DNA of 64,000 nt from an uncultured Bacteroidales bacterium. GTDB taxonomy: Bacteria; Bacteroidota; Bacteroidia; Bacteroidales; UBA932. The first letter of the stretch is position 1, and each line of letters opens with the position of its first letter. The DNA is taken from the NCBI GenBank assembly GCA_934667175.1, contig CAKULN010000003.1, forward strand, positions 76,416 through 140,415, written 5' to 3'. Below are positions 1 through 8,237 of the stretch, one piece after another. The position numbers and the translations under genes are program-made. Below the pieces are notes generated by a model that worked only from the letters and a program-made list of their open reading frames with translations, ran no database searches and was not told where the DNA came from.

Positions 1-213
1 CGGTCTCGTTCCCGATGTTGTTCTCATTCAGGTTTTTTCCGAGTGTTATCTGGTTCATCTGAAGAATTTTCTCCTCCAACGTCATTCTTGAGAGAAGATC
101 ATCGACCCGTTTCTCGATCGGTGCGTCAGCCCGCTTGTAAACAGGAACGGAGGTTCCGCACGAAAGTGTGAAAAGGCAGACTATCGCGATTGCCGAATAC
201 TTCATATTCATCA
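1..213 (-). CDS. Glycoside hydrolase family 3 beta-glucosidase, N-terminal part (cut by the window edge)
   Basis: Only the first 71 codons are present. They begin with a lipoprotein signal (short basic start, hydrophobic stretch, Leu-Ser-Cys-Gly lipobox). Then follows the typical start of a GH3 enzyme: a segment reading IEKRVDDLLSRMTLEEKI and a Met-Asn-Gln motif, as in periplasmic BglX-like beta-glucosidases. The ATG at 213 is used, with in-frame alternatives at 210 and 204. It is the last visible gene of the polysaccharide-utilisation locus and follows the GH63-like gene after a 64-bp gap. The catalytic domain lies outside the window, so substrate and completeness cannot be judged. GH3 family membership rests on the N-terminal motif alone. 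Confidence 0.8.
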
Positions 214-277
214 TTTAGTAAAATTAAGGGACGGTTTCGATTAGTCTGAAATGTTGTTTTAAGTGAAAAATTCCGTG

Positions 278-3001
278 TCAAGGTCTTATCAAAGTCTCTC
301 CGGCAGGGACGCGGTGGGTGCGGCCATTCAGGATCAGCCGGTACGGGGCGTTGCTGCGGACGGTGACAAGACCGGTGGCCGGATCGTAGAGAAGATCAGT
401 CGTTATCTCTCCGAAACTCAGATTATTGATGCCGTGACGGCAGGTCTGGTGAATATCCCAGCGTACAACACGTCCCGCGGCGTCGATGTCATGGAAACCC
501 AGCACATTCTCTATGAACAGCGAGATCGGGCCAAGCGCGGACCAGCCGCAGAAATCAGGACGGACACGTTTGCCGCTGCCGCTTATGCTCGGAGCCGCGG
601 CGGAAGGGGAATAGCATTCCCAGATTGTGTGTGGATCATAGTCCCGATAAGTCTCAAACATCTGGTTCAGAACTTTTTCCGCAGTGCTGTCAGCGGTGTG
701 TAGGAAATCATATTTCTCCAGAGCCTTGATGCCCATATAGGCTGTCGGAAGCCAGACAGCGCCACGCCAGTAACGCCCGTCCTCGGCGTTGAAACCAGGA
801 TCGTCACGGGAAACGGTCACCCAAGGATATTCTCCGCCCAGCTTTGAAGGCTGAAGGGCGAAGTCAACCATCCGCCGGGCTTGTGCCTTGGTCGGAATCT
901 CGGCGAGCATAGGCCAGAATGATGCGGGAGTGAGGATGCCGGTGGTCTTCCATGCCTGTCTCGACAAAGAGTCCACACGAGACTCCCCTGTCGGGACTAT
1001 GTCATAGTAGCACCCGTCGGAATCCGACCAGTAATATTCATTGACAGTCTTCCTCAGAGCCTTCCATTTCGCCTCGAACTCTCGTTCGGTACGCCTGTCT
1101 CCAACCGCTTTGGCGAGGCGGGAGATGTAGAGCGCGGAAAGGGCCTGCTGCGAGATGGCGTCAACCCAAAGCATTCCTTTCCCCGCCCGTGTGCGAGGGG
1201 TGTTGTCCATGCCGCTTGAGATGCCGTTCCACTCATAGCCTATCCCCTTGTACCTCAAAGAGATCGGATAGTGGTCGAACTGAAGTTTCAGCTCTGGGCA
1301 AAGACTTTGGAACAAATCCCAGTAACGCTGCAGGAAACGCTTGTTCTCCAGAAGGTCAGTGATGTGGGCCTTGTCCCCCGTGAGCTTATAGTAGTCGTTC
1401 TCAACCCAGGCGAAAAACGGAGGGTTGTCCGGATGCTGGATGCGCAAGGATGAACCTTTGTCCTCCAGCATCGTGTAGTAGAAATTGTCAAGCGTCTGAA
1501 TGCCCGGAAACAATTTCGGGGCATATTTGCAGAACATCACCATGAATTCCGAATCCCAGATCCAGATGGTGTCATCCCACAGACCTTCGTCCATGTAAAG
1601 TGGCTGGACAAGCCCTTTCTGCCATTTGACATGGTCATAGGCCTGCTCCCACGCCTTCCAGTAGAGTTCGACATAGCCCGGCTCGGCATCGAACACCGGT
1701 TGCGGGATAAGCGCACGGTCAAATTCCGGTTTCAGCGGGCTGGCCACCTCTCCCATCACGTCCACCCAGTCGGAACCGTTGTAAATCAATAGCTTTTCGA
1801 GGTCCGTGTCATAATACTGCTGCATGTACATCGGCAGATACGATTCCCTTTCAGCCGAAGTGCCGGAAAGGGAGTGGGCGGAATTGCGGGTGAAAAATCT
1901 CTGGCCGGAGCCTTTCTCCCAGAACGGAGCGTCAACGGCGTTCTCCATGCTCTCGGCGAACTTGTTGCCGCAGAATGTGATGTTGCCGCACCATGTTCCA
2001 GGCACGACTTCACGTGCCGGAAGGACCGGAGCCAAAGTAGGATTCTCTTTCTCTCTGTACTCAATCGTGTGGGAAATAAGGTCAATCACCTGATAGCCAC
2101 GGGAATTAGGTCTGCGAGACCCACCGCAAACGTTGAACAAGGGCAGCGATGCGCACAGTTCCTCGGCGCAGTTTATCAGCGTGATCGGATGTTCCCACAC
2201 CCCGAACCAATTGGACTCTTTCGAATGTTCCGTGACATCATAGTTACCGAATGTGTAGCCGTAGTAACTTTGGTAGGCGAGCAGGTTTGTGGCCACAAGA
2301 TGTTCTCCTCCGATCTGGAAGGCCTCATAGAACCCTTGGGACATGATGTCATTCCAATGGTGTCCCACTCCGTTCGGGTTTATGTTGGAACCCCTGACTC
2401 CCACCGACCCTTTGACCGGCATCTTTCCGCGTCCGCAACCGTTGGAGTACAGACGTATGTTCTCAAGGATAGCGGCTCCGGCATTGAAGGTGTTGATGCA
2501 GATCACCTTATGTTTGATGTCCGGAAGGATCACCGACATATTCTTTATTGTCAGATGGTTGTTGTTGAGAATATTCTCCTTTGAGCAGGCTATCACACTC
2601 ACCTGCACGGAGGTGTCGCGTCCCTCGTAGGCCCTCGGGCGCACATTGAACAGGACACCCGTATTCTTGCGGAGACCGCCCTCGTCAACTCCCCTCAGCA
2701 CTACTCCCGTTGTTCTCCCTATACGCAAGGCGGTCGGCATGAAAAACCTGTCATCCTCGTGGAATCCGTCAATATTATAATTGCCATCGTAGAAAAGAAT
2801 ATGACAGCCACGGTTTGTCACGCCGTCATATTCATCCAGAATCTTCTGGATTGTCAGTTCGTCGTTTTCGCCGGTGCAGACCACGTCAGCCGACCTTTTG
2901 GCCTCATCAGAGGAATCATAGGCGGCGACGCGGACATATTCCTGAGCGTCCAGCGCAAGCCCCGCAAGCAGGAGCAGGGCGATGGTGAGGTATTTTTTCA
3001 T
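278..3001 (-). CDS. Secreted two-domain glycosidase: beta-helix-like N-terminus plus GH63/MGH1-like (alpha/alpha)6 domain
   Basis: 907 residues with a cleavable signal peptide (MKKYLTIALLLLAGLALDAQ). Roughly residues 25-420 resemble a right-handed parallel beta-helix of the pectate-lyase kind, with repeated short strands and Asn-rich turns such as the ILNNNHLTIKNMSVILPD segment. Residues about 450-850 carry marks of the (alpha/alpha)6 barrel of GH63/GH37-like glucosidases: a SGMDNTPR motif near 585-600 and EDGRYWRGAVWLPTAYMG near 770. The C-terminus is a small beta-sandwich. The product is probably periplasmic and trims oligosaccharides from the locus substrate. The gene lies 22 bp downstream of the GH30 gene on the same strand. 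The linkage cleaved cannot be read from the sequence. The pairing of the two folds in one chain is unusual. Confidence 0.7.
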   Translation of the reverse strand: MKKYLTIALLLLAGLALDAQEYVRVAAYDSSDEAKRSADVVCTGENDELTIQKILDEYDGVTNRGCHILFYDGNYNIDGFHEDDRFFMPTALRIGRTTGVVLRGVDEGGLRKNTGVLFNVRPRAYEGRDTSVQVSVIACSKENILNNNHLTIKNMSVILPDIKHKVICINTFNAGAAILENIRLYSNGCGRGKMPVKGSVGVRGSNINPNGVGHHWNDIMSQGFYEAFQIGGEHLVATNLLAYQSYYGYTFGNYDVTEHSKESNWFGVWEHPITLINCAEELCASLPLFNVCGGSRRPNSRGYQVIDLISHTIEYREKENPTLAPVLPAREVVPGTWCGNITFCGNKFAESMENAVDAPFWEKGSGQRFFTRNSAHSLSGTSAERESYLPMYMQQYYDTDLEKLLIYNGSDWVDVMGEVASPLKPEFDRALIPQPVFDAEPGYVELYWKAWEQAYDHVKWQKGLVQPLYMDEGLWDDTIWIWDSEFMVMFCKYAPKLFPGIQTLDNFYYTMLEDKGSSLRIQHPDNPPFFAWVENDYYKLTGDKAHITDLLENKRFLQRYWDLFQSLCPELKLQFDHYPISLRYKGIGYEWNGISSGMDNTPRTRAGKGMLWVDAISQQALSALYISRLAKAVGDRRTEREFEAKWKALRKTVNEYYWSDSDGCYYDIVPTGESRVDSLSRQAWKTTGILTPASFWPMLAEIPTKAQARRMVDFALQPSKLGGEYPWVTVSRDDPGFNAEDGRYWRGAVWLPTAYMGIKALEKYDFLHTADSTAEKVLNQMFETYRDYDPHTIWECYSPSAAAPSISGSGKRVRPDFCGWSALGPISLFIENVLGFHDIDAAGRVVRWDIHQTCRHGINNLSFGEITTDLLYDPATGLVTVRSNAPYRLILNGRTHRVPAGETLIRP

Positions 3002-3023
3002 TGATTATCGAATATTGTTTATT

Positions 3024-4637
3024 TTATTGACGCTTCGAACTTGCCGGCCTCATGGACAAATCAATGACAACCGTGGTTACAGAACGCTGCGGGATGCACA
3101 TAGACTGGGGAAGATGCGGCAAAGATGCGACTAAGGCGAGGTCAGTGCGGGCATCTGTGCGATAGACCTTCACATCGGAAATTTTTCTGCGGACGGAAGA
3201 CGGGAGTTTGAGGGATATGTCCACATCCTGAAAGCCGGAGTTCACTCCGACCAGCACGAGTCTGTCACTTTCCGGAGACACAAAGGCTGATACAGCGAGA
3301 CCACCGAGATCATCCGCGCCGTCGCAAGCGATGCGGACATAGCCAGGGCGGATGAAGAAACTGTAGTTTCCGAGTGCCCAGAGCAGCTTGTTCGCTGTGA
3401 CGCGGCCTCCTTTGTGCAGGTCACCGTCATCCGGCCAGAGTGCGATCAGGGAATGATCACCCTTGACCTCCATGGATTTCCAGTAGCCCCAAGCCGTAGC
3501 GCCTGCCACGGTCATGTCGCTGTGTATCAGCCGGGACATCAGAAGGGCCACATCAATGTCGCCGGAGACATAGTCCTCATGCGTCATTCCATCCTTGATC
3601 TTGATCAGCGACGATGGCAACAGACACCACTCCGACTGCTGGAAGCCTACGTTGTACTTGTCGCAGACCTCCTTGACCTTGTGGCGTACCTCCAACATCT
3701 GGCGGTTGGAGGTCTCGCTCCAATAGTCATGTCCGACAATCAAACGCGGGATGTGGCGGAAATTTCCGAGGTAGTAGTGGCTGGCCGGATCCCAGAAACG
3801 CTGCACAAGAAAGGCCGGGGCAAGGTCAGTTCCTCCGAAACCCTGTTGAAGATAGTTGGAGGTGGAGTAGAAATATTTCAGATCGCCACTCTCTCCTACC
3901 GTTATCTTCACGTCCTCAAGCCCCTTTCTGGCATCCAGTGCCTTGTCTAGTTCAGAGAACACATGGTACATCTCGTCGATCCTCCACGACGAGCCTTCCT
4001 GACGCGGAGAGTTCCAACGCACGTTAGGCTCATTGATCGGGCTGATGTAGGAGACTTTCAAGCCGTTTTCTTGGTAGTGTGCAGCGACATCGGCAAGATA
4101 GCCCGCAAACTTTCCGTAGCATTCCGGCCGGAGATTCGCCCGGTCAGTCGAGGGAGCCCAACCCTTCCCGTTCAGTGTGAACTGCACGGGAGGAGTGTTG
4201 GAAAAGAGCAGGAAGTTGTTGCAGCCGAGTTCCGCGGCCTTAGAGACGAACCAGCGCTGTCCCGGACACTTGTTCCAGTCATAGCCGCTGCCGTCCGCAG
4301 TGAGATATGACTCTGCCCTTCTCTGAAAAGGCAGGATGTCCGGATTCTCCTGCTCAAGCGTACCTCCGCCGAGGTTTACCCGCCACATAGACAACCCGAT
4401 TCCACACGGATTCCCCGCCGCATCGGTTTCATGACTGAACAGCCATCGCGCGATTCGAGACTTCTCAGCCTCGCTCCAGTAACGTCCGACGAATTCCCCG
4501 CTCCAAGCGTCCGAAGCGGTGAAATTGTCTATAGTCTGAAAACTCTCCGACGGATTGACCGTCACAGTCCTGGTCTGCGAGAACACCGAAGTGCAGCATA
4601 CCAGAATAAACAGTGTGATGGTGAGGTATTTTTTCAT
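3024..4637 (-). CDS. Glycoside hydrolase family 30 endo-glycanase
   Basis: 537 residues with a signal peptide (about 1-20). The start of the mature protein (FQTIDNFTASDAWSGEF) is the usual N-terminal strand of GH30 enzymes annotated as beta-1,6-galactanase or beta-1,6-glucanase. The acid/base glutamate is in ISPINEP (Glu203) and the nucleophile is probably Glu336 in FQQSEWCLL. A beta-sandwich typical of GH30 follows the barrel (about 430-537). It sits 10 bp from the GH3 gene, within one transcription unit. Together with GH3 and GH5 it suggests depolymerisation of a beta-glucan, perhaps beta-1,6-linked. Substrate is inference, family is well supported. Confidence 0.88.
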   Translation of the reverse strand: MKKYLTITLFILVCCTSVFSQTRTVTVNPSESFQTIDNFTASDAWSGEFVGRYWSEAEKSRIARWLFSHETDAAGNPCGIGLSMWRVNLGGGTLEQENPDILPFQRRAESYLTADGSGYDWNKCPGQRWFVSKAAELGCNNFLLFSNTPPVQFTLNGKGWAPSTDRANLRPECYGKFAGYLADVAAHYQENGLKVSYISPINEPNVRWNSPRQEGSSWRIDEMYHVFSELDKALDARKGLEDVKITVGESGDLKYFYSTSNYLQQGFGGTDLAPAFLVQRFWDPASHYYLGNFRHIPRLIVGHDYWSETSNRQMLEVRHKVKEVCDKYNVGFQQSEWCLLPSSLIKIKDGMTHEDYVSGDIDVALLMSRLIHSDMTVAGATAWGYWKSMEVKGDHSLIALWPDDGDLHKGGRVTANKLLWALGNYSFFIRPGYVRIACDGADDLGGLAVSAFVSPESDRLVLVGVNSGFQDVDISLKLPSSVRRKISDVKVYRTDARTDLALVASLPHLPQSMCIPQRSVTTVVIDLSMRPASSKRQ

Positions 4638-4647
4638 TGAATATTGA

Positions 4648-6837
4648 TTATTTTCTTAGCTTGAATCTGATTGTCTGGAATATGTCGTCAGACGAGGTTC
4701 CGAACAGGGCCTCGAACTCGCCGGCTTCCGAAACCCATGCCTGGGCGGAGTCATCGAAGAAACGAAGATCATCGGTGTCAATGCTGAGTTCAACTGTTCC
4801 GCTCTCGCCCGGATCCAGCCAGATCTTTCCGAAATCCTTGAGTTCCTTCACGGGGCGCGGCAGGGACGACTCGATGTCACGGATGTAGAGTTGGACCGTC
4901 TGTGCGCCGCGCATCCCTCCGACATTCCTGACCGGGACGCGGAACGTCAGCGAGCCGCCATCACGGATGGAGTTGCCCGAAGCCTTGACTGGTCCTGTCT
5001 CGAAGTCGGTGTAGCTCAGGCCGTAGCCGAACGGGAACAACGGCTTCGTTCCCATCTTATCAAACCATCTGTAGCCCACTAAAATGCCTTCCGAGTACAC
5101 CACATCTCCGGAATTTTCCGGATCGTAGTTGCCGAGGAAATGAGGTGGATAGTCTTCCAACCTCCGGGCAATCGTGAACGGAAGCCGCCCAGACGGACAG
5201 ACCTTTCCGAACAGCACATCCGCCAGCGCATTCCCTGCCTCGCTGCCGCCGTACCAACCGTAAAGGACGGCATCAGCGGAATCAAGCCATGGCATGGAAA
5301 CGGCAGAGCCAGAGACAAGGGTCACCACCAGTTTGTCAGCGACCCTGCCCAAGGCTTCGATCAATTGGTTCTGGGAATATGGCAACTCATAACTTACCCG
5401 ATCCATTCCTTCGCAGTCCTGGTGCGCCCAGCGGTTATGACCTCCGAAAAAGAGGACCACATCAGCGTTTTTCGCGGCCTCCACCGCCTCTTCACGAAGC
5501 TCCACGGCATCGTCCGACTCCAAACCGCTCCCGACCGGCCGGTAGCCACGGACGAAAGCCACTTCCGCCTTGTCACCAACGAGACTGCGGATTCCTTCAA
5601 GAGGAGTGATCTCACGCTTCGTCTTGACACCCATGGAACCTCCTCCCCAACAATGCCTTGCGGTGGCGTTGTCTCCGACGACAAGAATCCTCTTCACGGA
5701 CGGGAGGTCCAAAGGAAGCGCACGGTTCTCGTTTTTCAGCAGGACGATCCCTTCCTGGGCGACATCCCGTGACATTCTGAAATGCTCGGGAGAGGCAAAG
5801 GAGCCGAAATCTGTCCTTCCGGACATCGTGGTGCGGAAAATCAGACGAAGAACCCTGCGGACCTTGTCGTCAAGCCCTGATTCTGAATATCTCCCCCCAC
5901 GAAGTCCCTCAAGATAAGGCCCAGCAAGATGAAAAGCATCATAAGAATCTTTCCAATTGGTTGACAATCCGTTGGTTCCGGTCCCGAATTCCATATCAAG
6001 ACCGTTATTCACCGCCTGATCGGTGTCATGAGTTCCTCCCCAGTCCGAGATCACAACCCCGTCAAAACCCCATTCGCCTTTAAGAATATCCTTCAGCAGG
6101 TACCGGTTATGGCAGCAGTAGTCTCCTTTGTAGCGGTTGTAAGCCCCCATGACCGCCCACACCCCGGCATCTTTGACGGCAGCCTCGAACTCCGGCAGAT
6201 AGATCTCGCGGAGAGCCCTGTCATCCACCACGACATTCACAGAACTGCGGAACGATTCCTGATTGTTGAGGGCGAAGTGCTTCACGCAAGCCGCGACACC
6301 GCTTTTCTGTATGGCCTTGATGTAAGGCACAGCCATGCCAGAAGCAAGGCAAGGATCCTCGCCAAGATATTCAAAATTCCGCCCGCAAAGCGGGGTTCTG
6401 AATATGTTCACCCCCGGAGCGAGCAAAACGGTCTTGCCACGATACCGGGCCTCCTCGCCGAGGAAAGAGCCGTACTCGGAGGCCCTGTCCCTGTTCCATG
6501 TCGCCGCAAGGCAGGTAAGGTTAGGGCCGGCGGTGCAGGAGTCGTTGGTCTGTCCGGCTGATTTCCACTCATCCCATAAAGTCTGGGCGCGGACTCCGAA
6601 CGGGCCATCACTCATCCAAACATCAGGTATGCCCAGGCGTGGCACTCCAGGAGACGAGAATTTGGACTGTGCGCTCAGCACCGACACTTTTTCTTCCAGT
6701 GTCATCCTTGACAAGGCATCCTCGACACGTTCCTCGATGCCGGCCGACGGGTCAAGATAAACAGGCAGGCCGCTCCGCACGCATCCCGCACAGAGCAGCA
6801 CCGCCGTCAAAAGATTAACGATCGTCTTTTTTCCCAT
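4648..6837 (-). CDS. Glycoside hydrolase family 3 beta-glucosidase, lipoprotein
   Basis: 729 residues, full length for a three-domain GH3. Lipobox LLCAGC places the lipidated Cys at 19. The N-terminal TIM-like barrel carries SDGPFGVR near 76-83, KHFALNNQE near 186-194 and the nucleophile Asp265 in VVISDWGG. The middle alpha/beta sandwich includes GGGSMGVKTKREITPLEG, and the C-terminus is a fibronectin-III-like domain (GAQTVQLYIRD onward). It removes terminal glucose units from oligosaccharides and is probably anchored in the outer or inner membrane facing the periplasm. Its stop and the upstream lipoprotein's start share position 6837-6838, so translational coupling is likely. Confidence 0.93.
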   Translation of the reverse strand: MGKKTIVNLLTAVLLCAGCVRSGLPVYLDPSAGIEERVEDALSRMTLEEKVSVLSAQSKFSSPGVPRLGIPDVWMSDGPFGVRAQTLWDEWKSAGQTNDSCTAGPNLTCLAATWNRDRASEYGSFLGEEARYRGKTVLLAPGVNIFRTPLCGRNFEYLGEDPCLASGMAVPYIKAIQKSGVAACVKHFALNNQESFRSSVNVVVDDRALREIYLPEFEAAVKDAGVWAVMGAYNRYKGDYCCHNRYLLKDILKGEWGFDGVVISDWGGTHDTDQAVNNGLDMEFGTGTNGLSTNWKDSYDAFHLAGPYLEGLRGGRYSESGLDDKVRRVLRLIFRTTMSGRTDFGSFASPEHFRMSRDVAQEGIVLLKNENRALPLDLPSVKRILVVGDNATARHCWGGGSMGVKTKREITPLEGIRSLVGDKAEVAFVRGYRPVGSGLESDDAVELREEAVEAAKNADVVLFFGGHNRWAHQDCEGMDRVSYELPYSQNQLIEALGRVADKLVVTLVSGSAVSMPWLDSADAVLYGWYGGSEAGNALADVLFGKVCPSGRLPFTIARRLEDYPPHFLGNYDPENSGDVVYSEGILVGYRWFDKMGTKPLFPFGYGLSYTDFETGPVKASGNSIRDGGSLTFRVPVRNVGGMRGAQTVQLYIRDIESSLPRPVKELKDFGKIWLDPGESGTVELSIDTDDLRFFDDSAQAWVSEAGEFEALFGTSSDDIFQTIRFKLRK

Positions 6838-8237
6838 CAGTCAGCCAACCCGGTTTTTCTGACAAGTCTGAAGCCACCAAAATAGAACACCGAGCCCTTG
6901 AAGGCCTTAGCCATTTCCTCTGAACTCGGATTGATGCCCAGTTTCACGCGCCACAGCTGGCCATTGGAAATCTTTTCGCAAAACTCCTGTGTCAAAGGGA
7001 ACGTGATCCTGTGCCACTGGTTGTCCGAGATGCCAAGGTATAATCTACCTTTGTTGCCGCCCGTACGCCTGTAGATAGGATAGTATTTGTTGTTTCCTAT
7101 CATGTTCCAGAACAACTCGTCGTACTTGTTGTCGGCATTCAAGGCTGAATCCTCGCATTTCACGTAATATTCAATGGCGTAGTTTCCGTCTGAATATGGT
7201 TTCATATCTATGTACTTAGAGCCTTCCACATTCAGGATTCCACTCCACTTCGTCTCCGAGGTCAGTTCCCATCTTATAGCAGGGGCACCCATGAACTTCA
7301 CATCCTCTGATTTTTGCACGGATGACGTTTTCTCCGAGGTTTTTGGAAAGAATTTGTCTCCATCACGCCCGGTGTGAAGCTGCACGCCGTCATCGGCGAT
7401 CCAAACCGGATTGACCTTCAATGGCAGGATCTCACCTCTCTGCACTGAAAAATCCTTCACTTCCCTCTCAGCGATATAGACCTTTCCGTCCTTGTGACGC
7501 ATGGTCAGCAGGAGTTTGCCAGTGTACTTGAACGGGCGTACCGCCATGTAGTAAGTGCCTGCCTCAAGTCCCTCTCCGTCAGATGAAAGCAGCGTCACAC
7601 CACTGTAACGGAATCCCCATGAATAGGCTGTGGTCTTCGCGAATTTTGTCCCCACATTGCCTGTCATGCCACCATTCTCGTCGAGATCAGTGTTGGCCGG
7701 GTTTTCCAGAGTCACAGACACGCATCCTTCAGGCAAATCAATCTTGATCAGACCACAGACCTGCGTGAACAGGAATTGGTTCTTCGACGCATCGCATGAT
7801 GCAACCATAAGCGTGACATTGTCGGATACTCCGTCCTTTTTAGCAAACTGCACCTCAGGAATATTTGAGACAAGGTCGCCCGATTCGGTGAGAGACGCCT
7901 TCTCGTTGTAAGGGTAAAAGGCGCTCCAATCGCCTGACGGAGCGGTGGCAGAACCTGTGAAAGTGGCGGACGGGCCTCCTTCCTTGGTCGTGAAAGGCTG
8001 AGGCTTTCCATTCTTGTCAAACACGCCGATCTTGTCTCCGGCGCTCCACACCATTTTGGTGAACTCTCCAGCGTCATTCTTGGCCAGATTCGTCCTTGTC
8101 TCGATGAAGCCTGCGGTGAAGGTCCTCAATCCATCCGATTCCTGAACAGTCCCGGTTTCTTCCTTTGAACAAGCAGCAAGGCCAAGAACGGTCAGGCAGA
8201 CTATCAACAGTTTATGTGTTTTCATAAAAATTCTCAT
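6837..8237 (-). CDS. Fimbrillin-like lipoprotein with C-terminal carbohydrate-binding-like domain (candidate surface glycan-binding protein)
   Basis: 466 residues with signal peptide and lipobox (LGLAACSKE). Residues about 35-260 match the fimbrillin-like layout of Bacteroidales Mfa/FimA relatives (RTNLAKNDAGEFTKMVWSAGDKIGVF). Residues about 290-460 look like a jelly-roll carbohydrate-binding module: a strand-rich segment, conserved Trp residues and a final FYFGGFRLVRK strand. The gene follows GH5 and sits where the extra surface glycan-binding lipoprotein of Sus-like loci is normally found, so that role is inferred. Start choice: an ATG at 8237 touches the GH5 stop, and an internal ATG at 8225 (MKTHKLL) gives the cleaner signal peptide and is equally likely. 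Confidence 0.72.
   Translation of the reverse strand: MRIFMKTHKLLIVCLTVLGLAACSKEETGTVQESDGLRTFTAGFIETRTNLAKNDAGEFTKMVWSAGDKIGVFDKNGKPQPFTTKEGGPSATFTGSATAPSGDWSAFYPYNEKASLTESGDLVSNIPEVQFAKKDGVSDNVTLMVASCDASKNQFLFTQVCGLIKIDLPEGCVSVTLENPANTDLDENGGMTGNVGTKFAKTTAYSWGFRYSGVTLLSSDGEGLEAGTYYMAVRPFKYTGKLLLTMRHKDGKVYIAEREVKDFSVQRGEILPLKVNPVWIADDGVQLHTGRDGDKFFPKTSEKTSSVQKSEDVKFMGAPAIRWELTSETKWSGILNVEGSKYIDMKPYSDGNYAIEYYVKCEDSALNADNKYDELFWNMIGNNKYYPIYRRTGGNKGRLYLGISDNQWHRITFPLTQEFCEKISNGQLWRVKLGINPSSEEMAKAFKGSVFYFGGFRLVRKTGLAD

Noticed and set aside
1874..2584. 236-residue plus-strand frame inside the GH63-like gene
   Set aside because: It lies opposite a well-supported enzyme and has no domain or signal; long antisense frames are common at this base composition.
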